Assembly (NCBI GenBank): GCA_031263295.1
Contig: JAISGC010000085.1
Span: 1-10,490, forward strand
DNA length: 10,490 bases
Direction of reading: 5' to 3'
Source: Rickettsiales bacterium
GTDB lineage: Bacteria > Pseudomonadota > Alphaproteobacteria > Rs-D84
Shown piece by piece: positions 1 through 5,312 of this stretch (positions are counted from its first letter, which is position 1; each line of letters opens with the position of its first letter). A program made the position numbers and the translations under genes. The notes under the pieces were generated by a model that did no database searches, was not told the origin of the DNA, and saw nothing but the letters and a program-made list of their open reading frames with translations.

Positions 1-22
1 GGCCGTCCTTGCACTGCCATGA
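1..22 (+). CDS. C-terminal end of a secreted cysteine-rich protein paralogue (partial)
   Basis: Only the last six codons and a TGA stop (positions 20-22) are in the window, reading AVLALP in frame from position 2. The DNA here nearly repeats the end of the gene at 351-857, which finishes AVLTLP, so this is very probably the 3' end of a tandem paralogue of that secreted cysteine-rich protein. Function is unknown. If correct, RNA A at 98-303 lies between two paralogous genes, as expected for a duplicated RNA-plus-protein cassette. The match is short (about 20 bases), so the call rests on position and near identity. Confidence 0.6.
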
Positions 23-30
23 AAAGAATC

Positions 31-60
31 CAAAACAAACCTTTCGGTTTTTTTGTTTTT
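31..60 (+). terminator. Weak intrinsic terminator after the partial gene
   Basis: AAACC-TTTC-GGTTT forms a short stem with a UUUC loop, followed by a T-rich tail broken by one G. It lies nine bases after the TGA at 20-22 and separates that gene from the promoter of RNA A. Confidence 0.5.
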
Positions 61-63
61 TCC

Positions 64-93
64 TTGCATTCCCTCGGCAACAACTGCTAGAAT
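64..93 (+). promoter_or_regulatory. Sigma70-type promoter of RNA A
   Basis: TTGCAT (64-69), an 18-base spacer and TAGAAT (88-93). The predicted start falls near 98-101, exactly at the ACGG that opens the first helix of RNA A. The other two RNA copies have promoters in the same place relative to the RNA, which supports this reading. Confidence 0.65.
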
Positions 94-97
94 AGGA

Positions 98-303
98 ACG
101 GATCCAAAGGGATTTGGGTTCAGGACTGTGATAAGTCCATATACACTGCGGTGCAGCGGTACTGATATCTGAAAAAAACATATCAACTTGTACCTGCACT
201 AGATTATCCCCCGGCAATGGTCGGGGAGCTGTGGTTATGAAATACGGGCAACCGAAAAACCACAGAGTCATTACAGTGTATATGATTTATCAACTCCCTG
301 ACC
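98..303 (+). ncRNA. Structured RNA, copy A, upstream of a secreted cysteine-rich protein gene
   Basis: An outer 5' stem ACGG (98-101)/CUGU (126-129) encloses a hairpin CCAAA-GGGA-UUUGG (104-117) and the 5' strand of a long-range helix, 117-124 with 297-303. A second long-range helix pairs 130-136 with 285-291 and 138-148 with 274-284 (CAUAUACACUG/CAGUGUAUAUG). Inside are three arms: 151-199 (GUGCAG/CUGCAC, GUAC/GUAC, UGAUAU/AUAUCA), 209-226 (CCCCG/CGGGG) and 229-265 (CUGUGGUU/AACCACAG). The box AUGGUCGGGG is at 217-226 and UCAUU at 268-272, just before the 3' strand of the second helix. Copies at 3219-3423 and 9036-9303 (minus) share these elements with compensatory changes. The outer stem together with the long-range helix implies a pseudoknot. 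I do not recognise the family. Confidence 0.75.
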
Positions 304-330
304 GCCAATAATCCCGTTGGCGGTTTTTTA
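301..330 (+). terminator. Intrinsic terminator between RNA A and the secreted protein gene
   Basis: ACCGCCAA (301-308) and TTGGCGGT (317-324) form a perfect 8-bp stem with an 8-base loop and a T-run. The first three bases overlap the 3' strand of the RNA A closing helix (297-303), so full closing of the RNA and the full terminator stem compete slightly. Only 20 bases remain before the ATG at 351, too few for a new promoter, so the gene should depend on readthrough. This suits attenuation, but an independent small RNA with its own terminator is also possible. Confidence 0.8.
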
Positions 331-350
331 TAACAAAAAGGGAGCAACTA

Positions 351-857
351 ATGAAAAAAATAAACCTAGTAATATCGGTGATCACTCTAGCCTGCGCGAT
401 TACCGTCGGCGCGATATCCGATTCGCACGCGATAAAGCTGTGCCAGCTGGATTGGCTGGAGTCGTGGAGAACCGCAAGCGGATATCTGCCGAACTCCAGA
501 GTCTCATATAGTTATGGCAATTCCTATTCGACAGGCAATGGGGGAATAGGAATCTGGACGGTAACATCCAATTATGGCGGCGGCGGGGCGTATCATACGG
601 TGTCGGGTCAGGCATTTTGTTCAAGTACGAACACCGGCACATATACTGATGGTGTTCCGAGTTATAGCGGCACGAACGCGTACTGCTGGTGCAGAATGAC
701 AAGTCCGAATCTTGGCGCCTCGTGGGTGTATCTGGGCGGCGACGGCGTGGAGGCAGGTTGCACGAGCAGCTGCGCGTATATCTGCGCTGTTTGCATCCAG
801 CAGGGCGCGCCCAGCTACAACTCATGCACCCGCTCGGCCGTCCTTACGCTGCCATAA
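351..857 (+). CDS. Secreted cysteine-rich protein, paralogue A
   Basis: This 168-residue protein has a clear Sec signal peptide: basic start (MKK), hydrophobic core about 4-22, probable cleavage after SHA at residue 27. The mature protein starts IKLC (C31) and has a Gly/Ser/Tyr-rich low-complexity middle (about 45-110), then C90, the motif C112-W-C114-R, W125-V, and the cluster C137-x3-C141-x3-C145-xx-C148, with a last cysteine at 159. Paralogues at 3847-4245 and 8233-8733 (minus) share the KLC start, CxCR, W-V/I and the terminal cysteine cluster. Disulphide-bonded export to the periplasm or outside is inferred. GGGAG lies upstream of the ATG, and RNA A with its terminator precedes the gene. 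I do not recognise the family and assign no function. Confidence 0.85.
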   Translation: MKKINLVISVITLACAITVGAISDSHAIKLCQLDWLESWRTASGYLPNSRVSYSYGNSYSTGNGGIGIWTVTSNYGGGGAYHTVSGQAFCSSTNTGTYTDGVPSYSGTNAYCWCRMTSPNLGASWVYLGGDGVEAGCTSSCAYICAVCIQQGAPSYNSCTRSAVLTLP

Positions 858-891
858 TTGGTCAATAATATCCAAATCCTATAAACAACTC

Positions 892-1002
892 CGTCATCCC
901 GGCGAAGGCCGGGATCCACTGTGTAATAAGGACAAAATGCGAAGCATTTTGACTTTATTATTGCCTGCGGCGCAATGGATCCCGGCCTTCGCCGGGATGA
1001 CG
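892..1002. repeat. Palindromic MITE-like element with perfect 27-bp inverted arms
   Basis: Arms 892-918 and 976-1002 are perfect inverted complements (CGTCATCCCGGCGAAGGCC at the outer end). The centre holds a smaller palindrome, AAAATGC-GAA-GCATTTT, with partly complementary flanks. The whole 111 bp can fold into one long hairpin. It lies between convergent genes (secreted protein A and rnhA) and has no reading frame of its own, so it is a non-autonomous intergenic repeat. The rest of the gap (858-891 and 1003-1063) shows nothing recognisable. Confidence 0.85.
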
Positions 1003-1063
1003 ATGTGTATGTGTTGTTTATGTTTCTTCTGCATAAGCGCCCTCACGAACCACGGTCCACGAA

Positions 1064-1492
1064 TCACGAAACGCTTCTTGCCGCGGCCTTGGCCATCTCG
1101 TCGCAGCGGTTGTTCATTTCGTCGTCGGAGTGTCCCCGCGTCCAATTCCAGCGGATTTTAAATTTTGATACGAGGGCGTCCAGCCGCTCCCACAAATCCC
1201 GGTTGGCCACGGGTTTTTTATCCGCGGTTTTCCAGCCGTTTTTCTTCCACTTTTTCATCCAGGATTCGACGCCGTCTTTGACATACTTGCTGTCGGTGCA
1301 GAGTTCCAATTCGCGCGAGTTTTTTATCGCGCCCAACGCGGCGATAACCGCAGATAATTCCATTCGATTGTTTGTCGTGTCCGCCGCGCCGCCCGAGCGT
1401 TCGGCCGTCCGCGCGCCATCCGTCATAACAAAGGCCCAACCGCCGGGCCCCGGATTTCCCAAACACGACCCATCGGTCCAGACCTTTAACAT
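1064..1492 (-). CDS. rnhA: Ribonuclease HI
   Basis: RNase HI cleaves the RNA strand of RNA-DNA hybrids in the cytoplasm, removing replication primers and R-loops. Starting at the ATG (1492-1490) the protein has 142 residues, a normal length. All catalytic residues are visible: D7 in TDGSCLGNPG, E45 in NNRMEL, D67 in TDSKYV, H121 in RGHS and D131 in NNRCDEMA, with the spacing of the E. coli enzyme (D10, E48, D70, H124, D134). A tryptophan- and lysine-rich basic handle lies around 78-93. The start overlaps the TGA of virB11 by one base (TGATG), implying translational coupling. A GTG one codon earlier is possible. Pairing with virB11 looks like gene packing rather than a shared function. Confidence 0.97.
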   Translation of the reverse strand: MLKVWTDGSCLGNPGPGGWAFVMTDGARTAERSGGAADTTNNRMELSAVIAALGAIKNSRELELCTDSKYVKDGVESWMKKWKKNGWKTADKKPVANRDLWERLDALVSKFKIRWNWTRGHSDDEMNNRCDEMAKAAARSVS

Positions 1493-2451
1493 CACACGAC
1501 CTCCACCACCGCGCGGTCCGAACCATCGCGCGCGAGTTGCACCACATGAACTTTCGATTTCATTTCTTTAATCAAATCGGTGCGGTTGTATGCGGGCTGC
1601 GTATGCAGAATCCGGTCGGCGAACGCGGCGTATGCGGCCTCCGCGCTTTCGCTGTGAATCGTAGTGTAAAAGTGCGAATGCCCGGTCCCCATCATCTCCC
1701 AGAGGGCCGCCGCATTGTCGGTCGAGACCTCGCCGCCGAGTATAACATCCGGCGTCATTCTGACGACCAAATCCAAGAGCCTCGCATAGTTCATTTGGTT
1801 CGTCTGCTCCGTGCGCGACAGGACAAAATGCACGCGGTTGGCCTGCGGCACCTTTAACTCGCGCGCGTCCTCGACCGTTATCACGCGCGCATTTTTATCA
1901 ATCTGTTTAAGGATGTGATTCAGGAATGTGGTCTTGCCGGTTGCGGTCGCGCCCGAAAATAATATCGGACTGCCGTCGTTGATTATCGACATCAGGCGCT
2001 CGTAGGGATCGGCTGGCGCGGCCTTTTTGCGCGCGGACATTTTTTTTAGCGGCGTGCCGGGCACAAGGTGATAGTTCTCGAATGTCGTATCGGGCGAGGA
2101 ATTGCCGCGGATGTTCAATGCCACGCCGCCCGTTATATCGTTGTCGTCATACATAACATTCGGGCCCGCGATTCCCGTGAAGCGATGGTTGCCGGGCAGG
2201 GTGGCATAGACGACCGGCATTCCGCGAATTGGCTCGAAGGGCCGCTCATAAACATTCGCAACGGTATGAATAAGGTCGACAAGATATTGGCGCGAAAGTT
2301 TCTCGGAATTATACGCGACCCAGGGCACCGCCGCGCCGTGCAGCCGCATCCAGACCTCGCCCGCGCGGTTGACGGCGATTTCCTCGACGAACTCGGGCCG
2401 ATAGAACTCTTCAAGCGGTTTCAGCAAAACATCCAGCACTACATCGGCCAT
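1492..2451 (-). CDS. virB11: VirB11-type secretion ATPase
   Basis: This 319-residue protein is a VirB11/PulE-family traffic ATPase, which as a cytoplasmic hexameric ring powers type IV secretion or conjugation. The N-terminal domain (about 1-135) precedes Walker A GATATGKTT (167-175), an Asp box VEDARE (193-198), Walker B DVILGGE (235-241) and a His box GTGHSHFYTTIHSES (255-269). Two deviations stand out: GGE where the family usually has RGE or GEM-like residues, and HSH for the usual HPG-like segment, while TT-H is kept. A linker rich in Lys/Ala (136-148) joins the domains. Length is close to the family norm. No other virB gene lies beside it, so it is a lone copy here. There is no Shine-Dalgarno before the ATG; TAAAAT at 2457-2462 (minus) may be a -10 giving an almost leaderless message. 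Confidence 0.93.
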   Translation of the reverse strand: MADVVLDVLLKPLEEFYRPEFVEEIAVNRAGEVWMRLHGAAVPWVAYNSEKLSRQYLVDLIHTVANVYERPFEPIRGMPVVYATLPGNHRFTGIAGPNVMYDDNDITGGVALNIRGNSSPDTTFENYHLVPGTPLKKMSARKKAAPADPYERLMSIINDGSPILFSGATATGKTTFLNHILKQIDKNARVITVEDARELKVPQANRVHFVLSRTEQTNQMNYARLLDLVVRMTPDVILGGEVSTDNAAALWEMMGTGHSHFYTTIHSESAEAAYAAFADRILHTQPAYNRTDLIKEMKSKVHVVQLARDGSDRAVVEVV

Positions 2452-2475
2452 AGCGTTATTTTATCACAATTTGTC

Positions 2476-2505
2476 TTGCCCGGGAATTGAATAATCTGGT
2501 ATAAT
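2476..2505 (+). promoter_or_regulatory. Promoter of the lipoprotein gene
   Basis: TATAAT (2500-2505) is preceded by TTGCCC (2476-2481) with an 18-base spacer. The expected start near 2512 coincides with the ATG at 2513, so the message would be essentially leaderless; no ribosome binding site is visible. Confidence 0.6.
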
Positions 2506-2512
2506 TTCGGAA

Positions 2513-3067
2513 ATGAAAAAGATTCTTGCGCTTTTGGTTCTGACCGGGTGCTTGCAGCAGACTGGCGAGCAGGGCTCCGCGTATAACGGCGACGACTTCG
2601 CCGCGGGCGGACCCGACGCGCCCGAGATGAACGAGCGCACCATGGCCTTTATGCAGCCGGGCAATCAATACGCGAATGTCGAATCTTTCCGGCCGAAGAC
2701 CGAGGCGCAGAAACAGGACACCACGACCAAGTGGGACACCAGCAAGAAAATCACGCGGTGGCAGGAATACAAGGGCCAGATGGTGCGCGTCGAGATTCTC
2801 TTGGGCTCGCAGGACTTGCGCGAGATGCGGCTTAAATTGAATCAGTCCGCCGACGGCGGCGACATCGACGGCGATATGCGCGAGATTATCGCCAAGGTCG
2901 CGGACTTTGAGATGAAAAAGGTTTGCGGCCGCCGCGCGTCCAACATAGTCGTGGTTTATGACAACGCGTCTTTTGACACTCTGCGCCCGACGCCGTTCTT
3001 CGACTATAAGGTCGGAGCCGACGGAAGTTCAATGCGGGAATACGGATTCCGGTGCGTTTATAACTAA
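2513..3067 (+). CDS. Predicted lipoprotein of unknown function
   Basis: The 184-residue product begins with a lipoprotein signal peptide: MKK, a short hydrophobic core and the lipobox L10-T-G-C13, so C13 is predicted to be lipidated. The next stretch (14-65) is acidic, Gly/Asp/Gln-rich and probably disordered. A folded domain follows from about residue 70 (KWDTSKKITRWQEYKGQMVRVEILLG), with a KVCGRR cysteine and a second cysteine in the C-terminal FRCVYN that may form a disulphide. It is transcribed divergently from virB11 across a 61-bp gap, so a role as an accessory lipoprotein of the secretion apparatus is possible, but no VirB7-like motif proves it. I do not recognise the family. A strong terminator follows at 3099-3126. 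Confidence 0.85.
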   Translation: MKKILALLVLTGCLQQTGEQGSAYNGDDFAAGGPDAPEMNERTMAFMQPGNQYANVESFRPKTEAQKQDTTTKWDTSKKITRWQEYKGQMVRVEILLGSQDLREMRLKLNQSADGGDIDGDMREIIAKVADFEMKKVCGRRASNIVVVYDNASFDTLRPTPFFDYKVGADGSSMREYGFRCVYN

Positions 3068-3098
3068 TTCATAATTCACAATTCATAATTCATAATTG
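3066..3098. repeat. Short tandem ATTCATA-type repeat
   Basis: AATTCATAATTCACAATTCA and following copies are near-exact tandem 9-base units. A similar array stands at 9342-9376 beside the promoter of RNA C, so it is a recurring intergenic filler in this genome. Confidence 0.7.
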
Positions 3099-3126
3099 GC
3101 GGCGCGTTATCGCGCCGCATTTTTAT
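3099..3126 (+). terminator. Intrinsic terminator of the lipoprotein gene
   Basis: GCGGCGCG-TTAT-CGCGCCGC is a perfect 8-bp GC stem with a 4-base loop, followed by ATTTTTATT. Confidence 0.9.
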
Positions 3127-3155
3127 TTCGACGCGGGCGCAGCCCGCGACATTCA

Positions 3156-3180
3156 TTAGTCGTTAGTCACTAGTCGTTAA
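3156..3180. repeat. TAGTCGTT-type tandem repeat
   Basis: TTAGTCGTTAGTCACTAGTC and the next bases are tandem variants of a 7-8-base unit. The same unit forms both arms of the palindrome at 5006-5120. CTAGTCC-type tandem relatives occur at 7076-7092 and 9580-9603. Confidence 0.7.
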
Positions 3181-3187
3181 AATTATC

Positions 3188-3216
3188 TTGCGCCAACCTT
3201 CCAGAAAATATATAAT
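3188..3216 (+). promoter_or_regulatory. Promoter of RNA B
   Basis: TTGCGC (3188-3193), a 17-base spacer and a perfect TATAAT (3211-3216). The start would fall at about 3219-3223, the first helix of RNA B. Confidence 0.8.
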
Positions 3217-3218
3217 GA

Positions 3219-3423
3219 AATGGAACCAAGTTGGGAAACTTGGGTCGGAGCCGTTAGAAGCTCAATATATGCGGCGGGCGATTGTTGCCTGCCGAATCCG
3301 CGCGCAAAACTTTGCGGCCCGTGGGCCGTTTTTTTATGCGCTAATCCCCAGCTATGGTCGGGGGGCCGTATAGAGCAATTTATACGGGATCATTCATATA
3401 TTGATTTCTAAACCCACCCGACC
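3219..3423 (+). ncRNA. Structured RNA, copy B
   Basis: The 5' outer stem AAUGG (3219-3223) pairs with CCGUU (3251-3255) around the hairpin CCAAGU/ACUUGG (loop UGGGAA) and GGUCGG (3243-3248), which pairs at long range with CCGACC (3418-3423). The second long-range helix UCAAUAUAUG/CAUAUAUUGA joins 3262-3271 to 3395-3404 perfectly. Arms: GGCGGGC/GCCUGCC (3273-3293); CGGCCC/GGGCCG (3315-3328) with seven Ts; CCCC/GGGG around the box AUGGUCGGGG (3354-3363); and CCGUAUA/UAUACGG (3366-3387). UCAUU (3390-3394) precedes the last strand. The T-tailed arm could act as a terminator, giving a short RNA of about 120 bases. But the downstream part is conserved in all copies, and GCGCA/UGCGC plus A/U pairing can fold the T-run into the arm, so I prefer the full length. 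Confidence 0.8.
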
Positions 3424-3449
3424 TCTTTACAGATTTCCCGACGAAGCCG

Positions 3450-3816
3450 TGCCTTCCGCGCGGTGTTCCCCTCCTTGGGAGGGGTGCCGCCACGATGTGG
3501 CGGCGGGGTGGTGCTGAAAGCGGGAACTGACAAAACCAAAACAAAAGTTTTTGTAAAAAAAAACTTTTGTCATTCCCGCATAGGCGGGAATAGGGCTTTA
3601 AGACTTATAGCGAAAAACTTGTTTCACATACAAAGAAAATTGTGAAAACAAGTAGTAGCGAAAAGTAAGATTTAGAGCCCTAGCCCCGCCTACGCGGGGC
3701 TGACAAAAAATCTCTTTGAGATTTTTTGTTTAAGTTTTGGCAGTGCCAGTCTTCGTCACCACCCCGGCCGCTACGCGGCCACCCCTCCAAAGGAGGGGAA
3801 CACCCGCGTGAAGGCA
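3450..3816. repeat. Composite inverted-repeat element with long arms and an internal MITE
   Basis: Outer arms 3450-3537 and 3732-3816 are about 85-bp imperfect inverted repeats, each holding the unit GGTGTTCCCCTCC...GGGGTGGTG with an internal GC hairpin. Inside each arm is an ACAAAA...TTTTGT-type hairpin, and in the centre is a 136-bp element (3569-3704) described separately. The same order of parts starts at 10239 near the window end. It separates RNA B from its secreted protein gene and has no credible reading frame. Confidence 0.8.
3569..3704. repeat. 136-bp palindromic element, copy 1
   Basis: It begins GTCATTCCCGC and ends with GCGGGGCTGAC, with hairpin ends and an AT-rich centre containing TATAGCGAAAAACTTGTTTC. 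A copy of identical length, in the opposite orientation, occupies 10340-10475 and has more regular ends (GTCATTCCCGC...GCGGGAATGAC), so here the right end has drifted. Confidence 0.85.
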
Positions 3817-3846
3817 TTGCGTAAAAAACAAAACAGGGAGAAAAAT

Positions 3847-4245
3847 ATGAAAAAAATTATTGCGATTACTGCGCTGGCGTTGCTTGCGGGCGGCGGCGCA
3901 AGCGAGGCCGCGAAGTTATGCAAGAAAAACTCGATAGCCTGGCGCAGTTCCAATGTTGACGCGGCCAAAGTGGAATGGAGCATAAATGGCGCGGCTTGGG
4001 CCGGAGAGGTCGCCGGGATGCCGTATAGTCAGGATGTTCCGCCGACGGGAAAAGGCTATGCCGGAATCAGCGGAGCGGTGGCCGAGCCATGCGATTGCTG
4101 GTGCCGCACGAAGATGCCCGTCGAGTCCGGCTGGATAAAAATCGCCGGATTTATGGCGCAATGCTATGCCTGCGCGATGTTGTGCTCCATTGTCGACGAT
4201 GTGAATCCGGCCGCGGCCGCATCGCTGTTCGGGAATAATTTATAG
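3847..4245 (+). CDS. Secreted cysteine-rich protein, paralogue B
   Basis: From the ATG at 3847, chosen because GGGAG (3836-3840) lies six bases upstream, the protein has 132 residues. A signal peptide (MKKIIAITALALLAGGG, cleavage near ASEA|AKLC, residue 21 or 22) is followed by K23-L-C25. The mature part has C82-D-C84-W-C86-R, W96-I, and C106-xx-C109-xxx-C113, matching paralogues A and C in order and spacing. An upstream in-frame ATG at 3808 would add a 13-residue basic stretch and lies in repeat DNA, so it is unlikely. The leader ACAGGGAGAAAAATATG is shared exactly with paralogue C. RNA B lies upstream in the same direction, separated by the composite repeat. Family and function are not recognised. 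Confidence 0.85.
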   Translation: MKKIIAITALALLAGGGASEAAKLCKKNSIAWRSSNVDAAKVEWSINGAAWAGEVAGMPYSQDVPPTGKGYAGISGAVAEPCDCWCRTKMPVESGWIKIAGFMAQCYACAMLCSIVDDVNPAAAASLFGNNL

Positions 4246-4293
4246 TTGGCGTGCCGCCGGGGTCATTATCTTGCGCTGTGCAAAAATCTGGAA

Positions 4294-4578
4294 TCACACA
4301 GCTTTTGCAAGTAGGGTTTTGATTTCGGCGATTTTGGCGCCCGCGGTTTTTTTATCCGCGAACGAATCGGCGACGCACGATTCCAGATGGCGTTTCAGGA
4401 TGTTGCCCTCGACCGCGTGGACCGCGGCGCGCACGCCCTTTAACAGCGCCAGAATATCGGGGCAGTATCGTCCGTCGAGAATCATTTTTTTCGCGCCTTC
4501 GAGCTGGCCCGCCGCGCGGTTCAACCGCGCGAGTTCGGCTTCGTGGGATGGATAATTATTACAAGCGTTTCGTTTCAT
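4294..4578 (-). CDS. csoR: CsoR/RcnR-family metal-sensing repressor
   Basis: This 94-residue all-helical repressor belongs to the CsoR/FrmR/RcnR (DUF156) family, which binds DNA as a tetramer and lets go on binding metal or electrophiles. Family positions visible are H12, RLNRAAGQLEG (18-28), RYC (C39 is the first ligand), VRAAV (49-53) and HLESC, giving H64 and C68. The C-H-C set and its spacing fit Cu(I) sensors of the CsoR type (C36, H61, C65), which favours copper; a nickel or other thiophilic-metal sensor cannot be excluded. It is the last gene of the minus-strand operon, behind the membrane protein and the metallothionein-like peptide, and its likely operators are at 5250-5294. A palindromic repeat separates it from the membrane protein gene, which may lower its expression. 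Confidence 0.92.
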   Translation of the reverse strand: MKRNACNNYPSHEAELARLNRAAGQLEGAKKMILDGRYCPDILALLKGVRAAVHAVEGNILKRHLESCVADSFADKKTAGAKIAEIKTLLAKAV

Positions 4579-4586
4579 TTTTTTAT

Positions 4587-4672
4587 TCCCCCATTACCCC
4601 GTCTCGCGCCTGCGGCGCGAGCCACCCCTTCTCCCCTTGGGGAGAAGGGGAATTAGGCTCTGGAATAATCTC
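4587..4672. repeat. GC palindrome repeat inside the metal operon
   Basis: Two hairpins stand side by side, CTCGCGCC-TGC-GGCGCGAG and a CCCCTTCTCC/GGAGAAGGGG-type stem, ending in GCTCTGGAATAAT. The unit TACCCCGT-hairpin-CCACCCCTT-hairpin-GGGGAAT...CTCTGGAATAAT recurs at 6990-7071. Confidence 0.75.
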
Positions 4673-4678
4673 TATAAT

Positions 4679-4993
4679 TTAATGACATGACGGCATCCCC
4701 AGTTCAGGCGCCAGAAATCCGGCGGCGACGGCCGCAATCCACAGCGCGGTTGAAATTATCAGAATCACCAGCGGCGCGCGGCCCTTGCAGTCGCACCGGT
4801 TTTTAATGTGCAAAATCCACGAGGCGGCGAGCAGGACGGCCCCCGTCGCGAATATGATTTTCATTGCCGCGGGGCCGAGGTCGAGCGCCGGTATCGACGC
4901 GCCGAAAATCGCCGCCGTAAGCGGCAGGCCGCAGCACAAAAAGTGCATCGCCGCCGCGCCCAAAGCGGAGAGAAGAGTCAGGTTGTGTTTCAT
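4679..4993 (-). CDS. Small MerC/MerT-like inner-membrane protein
   Basis: The 104-residue protein has three hydrophobic segments (about 6-30, 44-62 and 74-94). The first carries H17-x2-C20-C21-G-L-P, the paired-cysteine pattern of small mercuric or metal transport proteins of the MerT/MerC kind. A cytoplasmic or periplasmic loop holds C67-D-C69, and the C-terminus ends PSCH. These thiols suit hand-over of a soft metal ion across the inner membrane; the actual substrate and direction are not shown by the sequence. It lies between the metallothionein-like peptide and the CsoR-family repressor on the same strand, so it is probably induced with them. The Shine-Dalgarno is weak (AAAGATGA). I am confident of the membrane topology, less so of the transport role. 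Confidence 0.75.
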   Translation of the reverse strand: MKHNLTLLSALGAAAMHFLCCGLPLTAAIFGASIPALDLGPAAMKIIFATGAVLLAASWILHIKNRCDCKGRAPLVILIISTALWIAAVAAGFLAPELGMPSCH

Positions 4994-5005
4994 AATATCA
5001 TCTTT

Positions 5006-5120
5006 TTAACGACTAACGACTAGTGACTAACGACTAACTTGTGGCGCGGCAATAAATATTTTGCCCGCCGTCGCGCCGCTATTAGTCACTAGTCGTTAGT
5101 AGTTAGTCGTTAGTCGTTAA
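5006..5120. repeat. Inverted TAGTCGTT-repeat palindrome
   Basis: A left array (5006-5038, TAACGACTAACGACTAGTGA onwards) and a right array (5082-5120) are inverted versions of the same tandem unit around a GTGGCGCGGC...GCGCCGC core. It fills the gap between the metallothionein-like gene and the membrane protein gene and could attenuate transcription between them. Confidence 0.8.
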
Positions 5121-5122
5121 AT

Positions 5123-5233
5123 CTATTTCCCGCAGCCGCATTTGCAGGCGCAGTCCGGACCGCACTTGCAGGGCTTGCCCGCGACGCAGCCGCATTTGCA
5201 TTCGCATTTTTTTCCGCAATTGCATTTTTCCAT
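5123..5233 (-). CDS. Metallothionein-like cysteine-rich peptide
   Basis: A 36-residue peptide with 12 cysteines, at residues 4, 6, 10, 12, 14, 16, 22, 24, 28, 30, 32 and 34. Most are in CxC pairs (CNC, CECKCGC, CKC, CACKCGC) with Lys, Gly and a single PD, and there are no aromatic residues or signal peptide. Such peptides bind Cu(I), Zn or Cd in thiolate clusters in the cytoplasm. A good Shine-Dalgarno, GGAG, lies seven bases before the ATG. It is the first gene after a promoter with two CsoR-like operators, so metal-induced sequestration is the natural reading. Bacterial metallothioneins of the SmtA type contain histidines and are longer, so this is not a clear member of that family. Confidence 0.85.
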   Translation of the reverse strand: MEKCNCGKKCECKCGCVAGKPCKCGPDCACKCGCGK

Positions 5234-5249
5234 TTTTCGCTCCTTTGTG

Positions 5250-5302
5250 ATACCCCGTCCGGGTATGCGATAATTCTATACCCATACCGGGTATCGTGTC
5301 AA
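5250..5302 (-). promoter_or_regulatory. Promoter of the metal operon with two CsoR-type operators
   Basis: On the minus strand TTGACA (5297-5302), an 18-base spacer and TAGAAT (5273-5278) form a strong promoter. Two 17-bp palindromes with the plan ATACCC-N5-GGGTAT are present: ATACCCATACCGGGTAT at 5278-5294, filling the spacer, and ATACCCCGTCCGGGTAT at 5250-5266, just after the start site. Their centres are 28 bases apart. ATA-C-rich...G-rich-TAT sites are the known operator type of CsoR-family repressors, and such a repressor is encoded in this operon, so autorepression is inferred. Confidence 0.85.
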
Positions 5303-5312
5303 CGAAAATAAT

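Noticed and set aside
98..303. 6S RNA, tmRNA, RNase P or a known riboswitch as the identity of RNA A
   Set aside because: The multi-branched fold lacks the 6S rod, the tRNA-like ends of tmRNA, the conserved RNase P segments and any riboswitch core I can recall; presence in three copies also argues against a housekeeping RNA.
317..511. 64-residue plus-strand frame overlapping secreted protein A
   Set aside because: It starts inside the terminator, has no ribosome binding site and lies in a different frame of a gene with a clear signal peptide.
894..1145. Minus-strand frame containing VIPAKAGIH
   Set aside because: This is the translation of the palindromic repeat at 892-1002, a common false gene in such genomes.
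975..1571. 198-residue plus-strand frame
   Set aside because: It is antisense to rnhA and the end of virB11, both well supported by motifs.
3463..3645. Frame over the composite repeat
   Set aside because: It lies entirely within inverted repeats and has no start signal.
5006..5120. CRISPR array from TAGTCGTT repeats
   Set aside because: The units are only 7-8 bases with no spacers, and they are arranged as an inverted palindrome.
5103..5285. 60-residue minus-strand frame in the metallothionein region
   Set aside because: It is out of frame with the 12-cysteine peptide, and its start lies within the operator and promoter.
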